From Notolepis coatsorum (lineage: Eukaryota > Chordata > Actinopteri > Aulopiformes > Paralepididae): DNA of 64,000 nt. Numbering within the stretch: the first letter of the stretch is position 1; the number at the start of each line of letters is the position of its first letter. The notes under the pieces are model-generated. The model searched no databases. It saw only the letters and a list, made by a program, of their open reading frames with translations, and had not been told where the DNA came from. Positions 34,536-47,690 of this stretch are shown here, in pieces. The position numbers were made by a program, and so were the translations under genes. The stretch lies in assembly GCA_963971535.1 (NCBI GenBank), contig OZ020592.1:127906166-127970165 (forward strand), in the 5' to 3' direction.

Positions 34536-34763
34536 AATGCAAAACAAAATGCAAAAATGAGGTAGAAGAGGTAGTGTAAATCTTTTGGGAATAAATAGAT
34601 AAAATACGGTGTACTGTAATGTTTAGAAAGTGTTTAAACATTCACCTTTAACATTCACTCCTTAAACACTTTTTAAACATTACAGTACACCATATTTTAT
34701 CTATTTATTCCTAAAACATTTACACTACCTCTTCTACCTAATTTTAGCATTTTGTTTTGCATT
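34536..34763. repeat. 228-bp imperfect hairpin
   Basis: The left arm AATGCAAAACAAAATGC through GTAGAAGAGGTAGTGTAAA mirrors the right arm TTTACACTACCTCTTCTACC through GCATTTTGTTTTGCATT. Arms are about 100 bp with a ~25-bp centre. In copy B the same hairpin is split in its left arm by the hAT at 50777-52450. Confidence 0.88.
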
Positions 34764-35289
34764 GAAAAATTATTTAACCTTTATTTAACCAGGAAGTCCC
34801 ATTGAGATACAATATCTCTTTTGCAAGGGAGACCTGGGACTGCGGTCAAGTGAGCCGTCTTTTGCTTTTGCGTGGTCAAGTGAGCCGCTCTTGTTTTTCG
34901 AGTGCGCGATTAGTTCCAGGTTTACGGTAATGCATTCAAACAACCCTGGGAGGCTGTTGTAATGAACCGACGTGACTTTTGAACACAGTCTCGCAAGTAG
35001 ATCTTACAGAAATACTTAATATGACATTGAATGCGCATCGAATCAATAGGACGTTTAGTCTAATCAATAGGACGTTTCGTATGTGCAGTATTATTGAACA
35101 TCGAATCAATAGGACGCGCAGTATATTCGACCACTAAACAAAAGCTACAGACAATTCCACAGAGGAACACTTCCGGTGAGGATTTCAAAGTAAAGGATGG
35201 CATGTGGTTCATTTCTATTATTTCATAAGTAGTTTATTACACTGCCATGTTTGTACTTAATACTTCTCAAGACTACTTGCACAAATAAT

Positions 35290-38200
35290 ATTAACTACTT
35301 TTACTGTGTACTTTGAGTAATTTGAGTTTCAAAGTCCTTTTTATAGAACAATGAGTATTTTCGACTAACTTTGATGTGGGATAAAAAAAAAGATTTTCCC
35401 ATAAGCACTTTATGAAACTGCCATGGTTGTACTTAGTACCCCTTAGACTACTTGTACAAATTATATGAAATATTTTTACTGTGTACTTTTTGAGTAATTT
35501 CAGTTTTAAAGTCCTCAGAATCAGCATTTTCGACTAACTTTGATGTGGGATAAAAAAAGATTTTCCCATAAGCACCTTATGAAACTGCCATGGTTGTACT
35601 TAGTACCTCTTAGACTACCTGTACAAATTATATGAAATATTTTTACTGTGTACTTTTTGAGTAATTTCAGTTTCAAAGTCCCCAGAATCAGCATTTTCGA
35701 CTAACTTTGATGTGGGATAAAAAAAGATTTTCCCATAAGCACCTTATGAAACTGCCATGGTTGTACTTAGTACCTCTTAGACTACGTGTACAAATTATAT
35801 GAAATATTTTTACTGTGTACTTTTTGAGTAATTTGAGTTTCAAAGTCCCCAGAATCAGCATTTTCTACTAACTTTGATGTGGGATAAAAAAAGATTTTCC
35901 CATAAGCACCTTATGAAACTGCCATGGTTGTACTTAGTACCTCTTAGACTACCTGTACAAATTATATGAAATATTTTTACTGTGTACTTTTTGAGTAATT
36001 TCAGTTTCAAAGTCCCCAGAATCAGCATTTTCGACTAACTTTGATGTGGGATAAAAAAAGATTTTCCCATAAGCACCTTATGAAACTGCCATGGTTGTAC
36101 TTAGTACCTCTTAGACTACTTGTACAAATTATATGAAATATTTTTACTGTGTACTTTTTGAGTAATTTCAGTTTTAAAGTCCCCAGAATCAGCATTTTCG
36201 ACTAACTTTGATGTGGGATAAAAAAAGATTTTCCCATAAGCACCTTATGAAACTGCCATGGTTGTACTTAGTACCTCTTAGACTACTTGTACAAATTATA
36301 TGAAATATTTTTACTGTGTACTTTTTGAGTAATTTCAGTTTTAAAGTCCCCAGAATCAGCATTTTCGACTAACTTTGATGTGGGATAAAAAAAGATTTTC
36401 CCATAAGCACTTGATGAAACTGCCATGGTTGTACTTAGTACCTCTTAGACTACCTGTACAAATTATATGAAATATTTTTACTGTGTACTTTTTGAGTAAT
36501 TTCAGTTTCAAAGTCCCCAGAATCAGCATTTTCGACTAACTTTGATGTGGGATAAAAAAAGATTTTCCCATAAGCACCTTATGAAACTGCCATGGTTGTA
36601 CTTAGTACCTCTTAGACTACGTGTACAAATTATATGAAATATTTTTACTGTGTACTTTTTGAGTAATTTGAGTTTCAAAGTCCCCAGAATCAGCATTTTC
36701 GACTAACTTTGATGTGGGATAAAAAAAGATTTTCCCATAAGCACCTTATGAAACTGCCATGGTTGTACTTAGTACCTCTTAGACTACCTGTACAAATTAT
36801 ATGAAATATTTTTACTGTGTACTTTTTGAGTAATTTCAGTTTCAAAGTCCCCAGAATCAGCATTTTCGACTAACTTTGATGTGGGATAAAAAAAGATTTT
36901 CCCATAAGCACCTTATGAAACTGCCATGGTTGTACTTAGTACCTCTTAGACTACGTGTACAAATTATATGAAATATTTTTACTGTGTACTTTTTGAGTAA
37001 TTTGAGTTTCAAAGTCCCCAGAATCAGCATTTTCTACTAACTTTGATGTGGGATAAAAAAAGATTTTCCCATAAGCACCTTATGAAACTGCCATGGTTGT
37101 ACTTAGTACCTCTTAGACTACCTGTACAAATTATATGAAATATTTTTACTGTGTACTTTTTGAGTAATTTCAGTTTCAAAGTCCCCAGAATCAGCATTTT
37201 CGACTAACTTTGATGTGGGATAAAAAAAGATTTTCCCATAAGCACCTTATGAAACTGCCATGGTTGTACTTAGTACCTCTTAGACTACTTGTACAAATTA
37301 TATGAAATATTTTTACTGTGTACTTTTTGAGTAATTTCAGTTTTAAAGTCCCCAGAATCAGCATTTTCGACTAACTTTGATGTGGGATAAAAAAAGATTT
37401 TCCCATAAGCACCTTATGAAACTGCCATGGTTGTACTTAGTACCTCTTAGACTACTTGTACAAATTATATGAAATATTTTTACTGTGTACTTTTTGAGTA
37501 ATTTCAGTTTTAAAGTCCCCAGAATCAGCATTTTCGACTAACTTTGATGTGGGATAAAAAAAGATTTTCCCATAAGCACTTGATGAAACTGCCATGGTTG
37601 TACTTAGTACCTCTTAGACTACCTGTACAAATTATATGAAATATTTTTACTGTGTACTTTTTGAGTAATTTCAGTTTCAAAGTCCCCAGAATCAGCATTT
37701 TCGACTAACTTTGATGTGGGATAAAAAAAGATTTTCCCATAAGCACCTTATGAAACTGCCATGGTTGTACTTAGTACCTCTTAGACTACGTGTACAAATT
37801 ATATGAAATATTTTTACTGTGTACTTTTTGAGTAATTTGAGTTTCAAAGTCCCCAGAATCAGCATTTTCGACTAACTTTGATGTGGGATAAAAAAAGATT
37901 TTCCCATAAGCACCTTATGAAACTGCCATGGTTGTACTTAGTACCTCTTAGACTACGTGTACAAATTATATGAAATATTTTTACTGTGTACTTTTTGAGT
38001 AATTTGAGTTTCAAAGTCCCCAGAATCAGCATTTTCGACTAACTTTGATGTGGGATAAAAAAAGATTTTCCCATAAGCACCTTATGAAACTGCCATGGTT
38101 GTACTTAGTACCTCTTAGACTACCTGTACAAATTATATGAAATATTTTTACTGTGTACTTTTTGAGTAATTTCAGTTTCAAAGTCCCCAGAATCAGCATT

Positions 38201-40044
38201 TTCGACTAACTTTGATGTGGGATAAAAAAAGATTTTCCCATAAGCACCTGATGAAACTGCCATGGTTGTACTTAGTACCTCTTAGACTACCTGTACAAAT
38301 TATATGAAATATTTTTACTGTGTACTTTTTGAGTAATTTCAGTTTCAAAGTCCCCAGAATCAGCATTTTCGACTAACTTTGATGTGGGATAAAAAAAGAT
38401 TTTCCCATAAGCACCTTATGAAACTGCCATGGTTGTACTTAGTACCTCTTAGACTACCTGTACAAATTATATGAAATATTTTTACTGTGTACTTTTTGAG
38501 TAATTTCAGTTTCAAAGTCCCCAGAATCAGCATTTTCGACTAACTTTGATGTGGGATAAAAAAAAGATTTTCCCATAAGCACCTTATGAAACTGCCATGG
38601 TTGTACTTAGTACCTCTTAGACTACGTGTACAAATTATATGAAATATTTTTACTGTGTACTTTTTGAGTAATTTCAGTTTCAAAGTCCCCAGAATCAGCA
38701 TTTTCGACTAACTTTGATGTGGGATAAAAAAAGATTTTCCCATAAGCACCTTATGAAACTGCCATGGTTGTACTTAGTACCTCTTAGACTACCTGTACAA
38801 ATTATATGAAATATTTTTACTGTGTACTTTTTGAGTAATTTCAGTTTCAAAGTCCCCAGAATCAGCATTTTCGACTAACTTTGATGTGGGATAAAAAAAG
38901 ATTTTCCCATAAGCACCTTATGAAACTGCCATGGTTGTACTTAGTACCTCTTAGACTACCTGTACAAATTATATGAAATATTTTTACTGTGTACTTTTTG
39001 AGTAATTTGAGTTTCAAAGTCCTCAGAATCAGCATTTTCGACTAACTTTGATGTTGGATAAAAACAATTCTTCCCATAAGCACTTTATGAAACTGCCATG
39101 GTTGTACTTAGTACCTCTTAGACTACCTGTACAAATTATATGAAATATTTTTACTGTGTACTTTTTGAGTAATTTCAGTTTCAAAGTCCCCAGAATCAGC
39201 ATTTTCGACTAACTTTGATGTGGGATAAAAAAAGATTTTCCCATAAGCACCTTATGAAACTGCCATGGTTGTACTTAGTACCTCTTAGACTACCTGTACA
39301 AATTATATGAAATATTTTTACTGTGTACTTTTTGAGTAATTTCAGTTTCAAAGTCCCCAGAATCAGCATTTTCGACTAACTTTGATGTGGGATAAAAAAA
39401 GATTTTCCCATAAGCACCTTATGAAACTGCCATGGTTGTACTTAGTACCTCTTAGACTACCTGTACAAATTATATGAAATATTTTTACTGTGTACTTTTT
39501 GAGTAATTTGAGTTTCAAAGTCCTCAGAATCAGCATTTTCGACTAACTTTGATGTTGGATAAAAACAATTCTTCCCATAAGCACTTTATGAAACTGCCAT
39601 GGTTGTACTTAGTACCTCTTAGACTACCTGTACAAATTATATGAAATATTTTTACTGTGTACTTTTTGAGTAATTTCAGTTTCAAAGTCCCCAGAATCAG
39701 CATTTTCGACTAACTTTGATGTGGGATAAAAAAAGATTTTCCCATAAGCACCTTATGAAACTGCCATGGTTGGACTTAGTACCTCTTAGACTACCTGTAC
39801 AAATTATATGAAATATTTTTACTGTGTACTTTTTGAGTAATTTGAGTTTCAAAGTCCCCAGAATCAGCATTTTCGACTAACTTTGATGTGGGATAAAAAA
39901 AGATTTTCCCATAAGCACCTTATGAAACTGCCATGGTTGTACTTAGTACCTCTTAGACTACGTGTACAAATTATATGAAATATTTTTACTGTGTACTTTT
40001 TGAGTAATTTCAGTTTTAAAGTCCTCAGAATCAGCATTTTCGAC
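35290..40044 (+). repeat. 167-bp satellite array, left arm (~28 units)
   Basis: Successive copies of CGACTAACTTTGATGTGGG start 167 bp apart (35531, 35698, 35865, 36032). Units carry CCATGGTTGTACTTAGTACC and TTTTTACTGTGTACTTTTTG. Rare variants recur 1169 bp apart, that is every seven units: TTCTACTAAC at about 35865 and 37034, and CACTTGATG at 36408 and 37577. This shows a higher-order repeat. The first unit, nearest the element end, is the most diverged. Small frames in it are by-products. Confidence 0.97.
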
Positions 40045-40061
40045 ATCCCACATCAAAGTTA

Positions 40062-43000
40062 GTCGAAAATGCTGATTCTGGGGACTTTGAAACTCAAATT
40101 ACTCAAAAAGTACACAGTAAAAATATTTCATATAATTTGTACACGTAGTCTAAGAGGTACTAAGTACAACCATGGCAGTTTCATAAGGTGCTTATGGGAA
40201 AATCTTTTTTTATCCCACATCAAAGTTAGTCGAAAATGCTGATTCTGGGGACTTTGAAACTCAAATTACTCAAAAAGTACACAGTAAAAATATTTCATAT
40301 AATTTGTACAGGTAGTCTAAGAGGTACTAAGTACAACCATGGCAGTTTCATAAGGTGCTTATGGGAAAATCTTTTTTTATCCCACATCAAAGTTAGTCGA
40401 AAATGCTGATTCTGGGGACTTTGAAACTGAAATTACTCAAAAAGTACACAGTAAAAATATTTCATATAATTTGTACAGGTAGTCTAAGAGGTACTAAGTA
40501 CAACCATGGCAGTTTCATAAAGTGCTTATGGGAAGAATTGTTTTTATCCAACATCAAAGTTAGTCGAAAATGCTGATTCTGAGGACTTTGAAACTCAAAT
40601 TACTCAAAAAGTACACAGTAAAAATATTTCATATAATTTGTACAGGTAGTCTAAGAGGTACTAAGTACAACCATGGCAGTTTCATAAGGTGCTTATGGGA
40701 AAATCTTTTTTTATCCCACATCAAAGTTAGTCGAAAATGCTGATTCTGGGGACTTTGAAACTCAAATTACTCAAAAAGTACACAGTAAAAATATTTCATA
40801 TAATTTGTACACGTAGTCTAAGAGGTACTAAGTACAACCATGGCAGTTTCATAAGGTGCTTATGGGAAAATCTTTTTTTATCCCACATCAAAGTTAGTCG
40901 AAAATGCTGATTCTGGGGACTTTGAAACTCAAATTACTCAAAAAGTACACAGTAAAAATATTTCATATAATTTGTACAGGTAGTCTAAGAGGTACTAAGT
41001 CCAACCATGGCAGTTTCATAAGGTGCTTATGGGAAAATCTTTTTTTATCCCACATCAAAGTTAGTCGAAAATGCTGATTCTGGGGACTTTGAAACTGAAA
41101 TTACTCAAAAAGTACACAGTAAAAATATTTCATATAATTTGTACAGGTAGTCTAAGAGGTACTAAGTACAACCATGGCAGTTTCATAAAGTGCTTATGGG
41201 AAGAATTGTTTTTATCCAACATCAAAGTTAGTCGAAAATGCTGATTCTGAGGACTTTGAAACTCAAATTACTCAAAAAGTACACAGTAAAAATATTTCAT
41301 ATAATTTGTACAGGTAGTCTAAGAGGTACTAAGTACAACCATGGCAGTTTCATAAGGTGCTTATGGGAAAATCTTTTTTTATCCCACATCAAAGTTAGTC
41401 GAAAATGCTGATTCTGGGGACTTTGAAACTCAAATTACTCAAAAAGTACACAGTAAAAATATTTCATATAATTTGTACACGTAGTCTAAGAGGTACTAAG
41501 TACAACCATGGCAGTTTCATAAGGTGCTTATGGGAAAATCTTTTTTTATCCCACATCAAAGTTAGTCGAAAATGCTGATTCTGGGGACTTTGAAACTGAA
41601 ATTACTCAAAAAGTACACAGTAAAAATATTTCATATAATTTGTACAGGTAGTCTAAGAGGTACTAAGTACAACCATGGCAGTTTCATAAGGTGCTTATGG
41701 GAAAATCTTTTTTTATCCCACATCAAAGTTAGTCGAAAATGCTGATTCTGGGGACTTTGAAACTCAAATTACTCAAAAAGTACACAGTAAAAATATTTCA
41801 TATAATTTGTACAGGTAGTCTAAGAGGTACTAAGTCCAACCATGGCAGTTTCATAAGGTGCTTATGGGAAAATCTTTTTTTATCCCACATCAAAGTTAGT
41901 CGAAAATGCTGATTCTGGGGACTTTGAAACTGAAATTACTCAAAAAGTACACAGTAAAAATATTTCATATAATTTGTACAGGTAGTCTAAGAGGTACTAA
42001 GTACAACCATGGCAGTTTCATAAAGTGCTTATGGGAAGAATTGTTTTTATCCAACATCAAAGTTAGTCGAAAATGCTGATTCTGAGGACTTTGAAACTCA
42101 AATTACTCAAAAAGTACACAGTAAAAATATTTCATATAATTTGTACAGGTAGTCTAAGAGGTACTAAGTACAACCATGGCAGTTTCATAAAGTGCTTATG
42201 GGAAGAATTGTTTTTATCCAACATCAAAGTTAGTCGAAAATGCTGATTCTGAGGACTTTGAAACTCAAATTACTCAAAAAGTACACAGTAAAAATATTTC
42301 ATATAATTTGTACAGGTAGTCTAAGAGGTACTAAGTACAACCATGGCAGTTTCATAAGGTGCTTATGGGAAAATCTTTTTTTATCCCACATCAAAGTTAG
42401 TCGAAAATGCTGATTCTGGGGACTTTGAAACTCAAATTACTCAAAAAGTACACAGTAAAAATATTTCATATAATTTGTACACGTAGTCTAAGAGGTACTA
42501 AGTACAACCATGGCAGTTTCATAAGGTGCTTATGGGAAAATCTTTTTTTATCCCACATCAAAGTTAGTCGAAAATGCTGATTCTGGGGACTTTGAAACTG
42601 AAATTACTCAAAAAGTACACAGTAAAAATATTTCATATAATTTGTACAGGTAGTCTAAGAGGTACTAAGTACAACCATGGCAGTTTCATAAGGTGCTTAT
42701 GGGAAAATCTTTTTTTATCCCACATCAAAGTTAGTCGAAAATGCTGATTCTGGGGACTTTGAAACTCAAATTACTCAAAAAGTACACAGTAAAAATATTT
42801 CATATAATTTGTACACGTAGTCTAAGAGGTACTAAGTACAACCATGGCAGTTTCATAAGGTGCTTATGGGAAAATCTTTTTTTATCCCACATCAAAGTTA
42901 GTCGAAAATGCTGATTCTGGGGACTTTGAAACTGAAATTACTCAAAAAGTACACAGTAAAAATATTTCATATAATTTGTACAGGTAGTCTAAGAGGTACT

Positions 43001-45790
43001 AAGTACAACCATGGCAGTTTCATAAGGTGCTTATGGGAAAATCTTTTTTTATCCCACATCAAAGTTAGTCGAAAATGCTGATTCTGGGGACTTTGAAACT
43101 CAAATTACTCAAAAAGTACACAGTAAAAATATTTCATATAATTTGTACACGTAGTCTAAGAGGTACTAAGTACAACCATGGCAGTTTCATAAGGTGCTTA
43201 TGGGAAAATCTTTTTTTATCCCACATCAAAGTTAGTCGAAAATGCTGATTCTGGGGACTTTGAAACTGAAATTACTCAAAAAGTACACAGTAAAAATATT
43301 TCATATAATTTGTACAGGTAGTCTAAGAGGTACTAAGTACAACCATGGCAGTTTCATAAGGTGCTTATGGGAAAATCTTTTTTTATCCCACATCAAAGTT
43401 AGTCGAAAATGCTGATTCTGGGGACTTTGAAACTGAAATTACTCAAAAAGTACACAGTAAAAATATTTCATATAATTTGTACAGGTAGTCTAAGAGGTAC
43501 TAAGTACAACCATGGCAGTTTCATAAAGTGCTTATGGGAAGAATTGTTTTTATCCAACATCAAAGTTAGTCGAAAATGCTGATTCTGAGGACTTTGAAAC
43601 TCAAATTACTCAAAAAGTACACAGTAAAAATATTTCATATAATTTGTACAGGTAGTCTAAGAGGTACTAAGTACAACCATGGCAGTTTCATAAAGTGCTT
43701 ATGGGAAGAATTGTTTTTATCCAACATCAAAGTTAGTCGAAAATGCTGATTCTGAGGACTTTGAAACTCAAATTACTCAAAAAGTACACAGTAAAAATAT
43801 TTCATATAATTTGTACAGGTAGTCTAAGAGGTACTAAGTACAACCATGGCAGTTTCATAAGGTGCTTATGGGAAAATCTTTTTTTATCCCACATCAAAGT
43901 TAGTCGAAAATGCTGATTCTGGGGACTTTGAAACTCAAATTACTCAAAAAGTACACAGTAAAAATATTTCATATAATTTGTACACGTAGTCTAAGAGGTA
44001 CTAAGTACAACCATGGCAGTTTCATAAGGTGCTTATGGGAAAATCTTTTTTTATCCCACATCAAAGTTAGTCGAAAATGCTGATTCTGGGGACTTTGAAA
44101 CTCAAATTACTCAAAAAGTACACAGTAAAAATATTTCATATAATTTGTACAGGTAGTCTAAGAGGTACTAAGTACAACCATGGCAGTTTCATAAGGTGCT
44201 TATGGGAAAATCTTTTTTTATCCCACATCAAAGTTAGTCGAAAATGCTGATTCTGGGGACTTTGAAACTCAAATTACTCAAAAAGTACACAGTAAAAATA
44301 TTTCATATAATTTGTACACGTAGTCTAAGAGGTACTAAGTACAACCATGGCAGTTTCATAAGGTGCTTATGGGAAAATCTTTTTTTATCCCACATCAAAG
44401 TTAGTCGAAAATGCTGATTCTGGGGACTTTGAAACTGAAATTACTCAAAAAGTACACAGTAAAAATATTTCATATAATTTGTACAGGTAGTCTAAGAGGT
44501 ACTAAGTACAACCATGGCAGTTTCATAAGGTGCTTATGGGAAAATCTTTTTTTATCCCACATCAAAGTTAGTCGAAAATGCTGATTCTGGGGACTTTGAA
44601 ACTCAAATTACTCAAAAAGTACACAGTAAAAATATTTCATATAATTTGTACACGTAGTCTAAGAGGTACTAAGTACAACCATGGCAGTTTCATAAGGTGC
44701 TTATGGGAAAATCTTTTTTTATCCCACATCAAAGTTAGTCGAAAATGCTGATTCTGGGGACTTTGAAACTGAAATTACTCAAAAAGTACACAGTAAAAAT
44801 ATTTCATATAATTTGTACAGGTAGTCTAAGAGGTACTAAGTACAACCATGGCAGTTTCATAAGGTGCTTATGGGAAAATCTTTTTTTATCCCACATCAAA
44901 GTTAGTCGAAAATGCTGATTCTGGGGACTTTGAAACTGAAATTACTCAAAAAGTACACAGTAAAAATATTTCATATAATTTGTACAGGTAGTCTAAGAGG
45001 TACTAAGTACAACCATGGCAGTTTCATAAAGTGCTTATGGGAAGAATTGTTTTTATCCAACATCAAAGTTAGTCGAAAATGCTGATTCTGAGGACTTTGA
45101 AACTCAAATTACTCAAAAAGTACACAGTAAAAATATTTCATATAATTTGTACAGGTAGTCTAAGAGGTACTAAGTACAACCATGGCAGTTTCATAAGGTG
45201 CTTATGGGAAAATCTTTTTTTATCCCACATCAAAGTTAGTCGAAAATGCTGATTCTGGGGACTTTGAAACTGAAATTACTCAAAAAGTACACAGTAAAAA
45301 TATTTCATATAATTTGTACAGGTAGTCTAAGAGGTACTAAGTACAACCATGGCAGTTTCATAAAATGCTTATGGGAAGAATTGTTTTTATCCAACATCAA
45401 AGTTAGTCGAAAATGCTGATTCTGAGGACTTTAAAACTGAAATTACTCAAAAAGTACACAGTAAAAATATTTCATATAATTTGTACAAGTAGTCTAAGAG
45501 GTACTAAGTACAACCATGGAAGTTTCATAAAGTGCTTATGGGAAAATCTTTTTTTATACCACATCAAAGTTAGTCGAAAATGCTGATTCTGAGGACTTTG
45601 AAACTCAAATTACTCAAAAAGTACACAGTAAAAATATTTCATATAATTTGTACAAGTAGTCTAAGAGGTACTAAGTACAACCATGGCAGTTTCATAAAGT
45701 GCTTATGGGAAAATCTTTTTTTATCCCACATCAAAGTTAGTCGAAAATACTCATTGTTCTATAAAAAGGACTTTGAAACTCAAATTACTC
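40062..45790 (-). repeat. 167-bp satellite array, right arm (~34 units, inverted)
   Basis: The same satellite in inverse orientation, beginning after a 19-bp hairpin stem (40026-40044 with 40062-40080) and a 17-bp loop. The variant GAAGAATTG lies at 40532, 42035, 43538 and 45041, exactly 1503 bp or nine units apart. A second set at 42202 and 43705 has the same spacing. The right arm is about 1 kb longer than the left and its higher-order period differs, so the two arms have evolved separately. Confidence 0.97.
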
Positions 45791-47314
45791 AAAGTACACA
45801 GTAAAAGTAGTTAATATTATTTGTGCAAGTAGTCTTGAGAAGTATTAAGTACAAACATGGCAGTGTAATAAACTACTTATGAAATAATAGAAATGAACCA
45901 CATGCCATCCTTTACTTTGAAATCCTCACCGGAAGTGTTCCTCTGTGGAATTGTCTGTAGCTTTAGTTTAGTGATCGAATATACTGCGCGTCCTATTGAT
46001 TCGATGTTCAATAATACTGCACATACGAAACGTCCTATTGATTAGACTAAACGTCCTATTGATTCGATGCGCATTCAATGTCATATTAAGTATTTCTGTA
46101 AGATCTACTTGTGAGACTGTGTTCAAAAGTCACGTCGGTTCATTACAACAGCGTCCCAGGCTTGTTTTAATGCATTACCGTAAACCTGGAACTAATCGCG
46201 CACTCGAAAAACAAGAGCGGCTCACTTGACCACGCAAAAGCAAAAGACGGCTCACTTGACCGCAGTGACCTGGGCCCTCATGCATCAACGTGGACTTTGA
46301 ACTTGACCTACTTCCACACGTAAGCACGGAATGTAGAACTAGCGTACGCACAGGGAAGTCGGCATTCATCACACGTGCGTACGCAGGCTCTATGGTCCTC
46401 CGTGTTGATGAATACCACTTTGTTCTACCGTCAATGCTCGTGCATGATTATCCATATATGGTCATGAAAATGAGGAAACACCCCCCATGGGATGTGAAAT
46501 AATGGACCGACCCGAGCGGGACTCCGAGAAACTCCACGGAGAATTCACTGCTGTCGAACCAAGAAGACACTATCGCGTATTATGATTTATGGGATAAATA
46601 AAAGGCGGACTTGTAAACGGTGATGTCAGATATCAACGGCTCCCTAAAACCATTGCTGCAATTCTGCCTGGACAGCTCAAAATACTAATAAAGACCGTTC
46701 GTTGACCACTGTTTGGCGCTGGTTGTGTGTCATTATAACCGTGCTGTATGAATGCCTTTATTAGTTGTGTTCGATTGGCTATATGATTTTTAGAGGCATC
46801 TATTTTGTTGTCGGCTAATAAAGACCGCGCTGGAATATGACTGCCTTTTCCCGTGTTGTTTGATTAATACCCACGGATTAAAGTTCTCCTCAATTCTATT
46901 CCAAATCGCGATGGATCTCCCGTCAATTTTCTACCTGCTGCATATGATTTCTAGAGGCATACTACAATCTATTTTGATGTCAGTATTGGGTAGCCTATAT
47001 AAACAATATAATACGAGAGCATAGAACAATGAATCTCACTGCATGTATGATGTATCCTGCCTTTCAATACATGAACTTGAATCCCATCATATAGTCTGTC
47101 CACTATCTGCATGGTGTCATTGCAATGCGTTTTCTATTCTTTCTTGTACAGTAAAAAGGGGGAAGAACACTATATTCATATGACTTATTCTGCTTACAGC
47201 TTCGAAATTCCACTTGTTTCGTTTAACGTAAAGCCTTTTAAATATAATCAAAACGTTCCCGTGTTTCGGCGGTCTGTGCGCAAAATAATAACGAGTTGAG
47301 CTTTATGATTTATG

Positions 47315-47458
47315 ATGAATTGAAAATGGGGGACCCTGATGTAAACAAGACGAAAGTTGGTCTGCATCCCCAATTAACAATTGTATGTACTGAGCTGTAC
47401 TGTACTGTACCCATTCTGCAATCTGTTAATAAACTTTTCAATCAATCAATCAATCAAG
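47315..47458 (+). mobile_element. Rex1-like LINE tail (copy 4 of 9)
   Basis: AAAATGGGGGACCCTGATGT through CAATCTGTTAATAAAC, ending in (AATC)n. It lies inside the Harbinger-like element, 65 bp from an inverted copy. Confidence 0.88.
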
Positions 47459-47522
47459 CTACGCGGAGCGCAGTCAGTCAGTAGCCTACACCCCGTATAT
47501 TCCGATAACGCTATATAAACCA

Positions 47523-47690
47523 TGAATGAATGAATGAATGAAAACTTTATTAACAGATTGCAGAATGGGTACAGTACAGTACAGCTCAATACATACAATT
47601 GTTAAGGGGATGCAGACCAGAGAAAGACTTTCGTCTTGTTTATATCAGGGTCCCCCATTTTCAATTCATCGTAACATATATGACATGCTG
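47523..47690 (-). mobile_element. Rex1-like LINE tail (copy 5 of 9)
   Basis: (GAAT)n then AAAACTTTATTAACAGATTG through GGTCCCCCATTTTCAATTCA, the reverse complement of the shared 3' end. It lies inside the same TIR element. Confidence 0.88.

Larger units (their letters stand above)
34839..46266. mobile_element. giant foldback element with satellite arms (TSD GACCTGGG)
   Basis: This 11,428-bp inverted repeat begins ACTGCGGTCAAGTGAGCCG and ends CGGCTCACTTGACCGCAGT. Identical 8-bp repeats GACCTGGG flank it at 34831-34838 and 46267-46274. Copy B of the segmental duplication has a single GACCTGGG at 52690-52697 at the same place, which is the unoccupied site. Each arm has a ~390-450-bp end region followed by 167-bp satellite units pointing to a common centre near 40053. 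The ends differ between arms (GACCACTAAACAAAAGC versus GATCACTAAACTAAAGC), so the palindrome is not a simple read-folding artefact. No transposase or other gene is present. The 8-bp TSD fits hAT; Zisupton-type elements are an alternative I cannot test. Confidence 0.93.

Noticed and set aside
40026-40080. The giant palindrome as a simple sequencing fold-back artefact
   Set aside because: The arms differ in length, in higher-order period and at several terminal bases, and a TSD with an empty counterpart exists in copy B.
35291-45804. Small ORFs of about 60-78 codons in the satellite (MLILRTLKLKLLKKYTVKIF)
   Set aside because: They recur in some units only by chance loss of a stop, and the frame breaks in most units.
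34839-46266. Tandem arrays as a CRISPR-like or centromeric array
   Set aside because: Units are contiguous without unique spacers, so it is not CRISPR. A 167-bp unit is compatible with nucleosome-size satellites, but two short inverted arrays bounded by a TSD argue for a mobile element, not a centromere.
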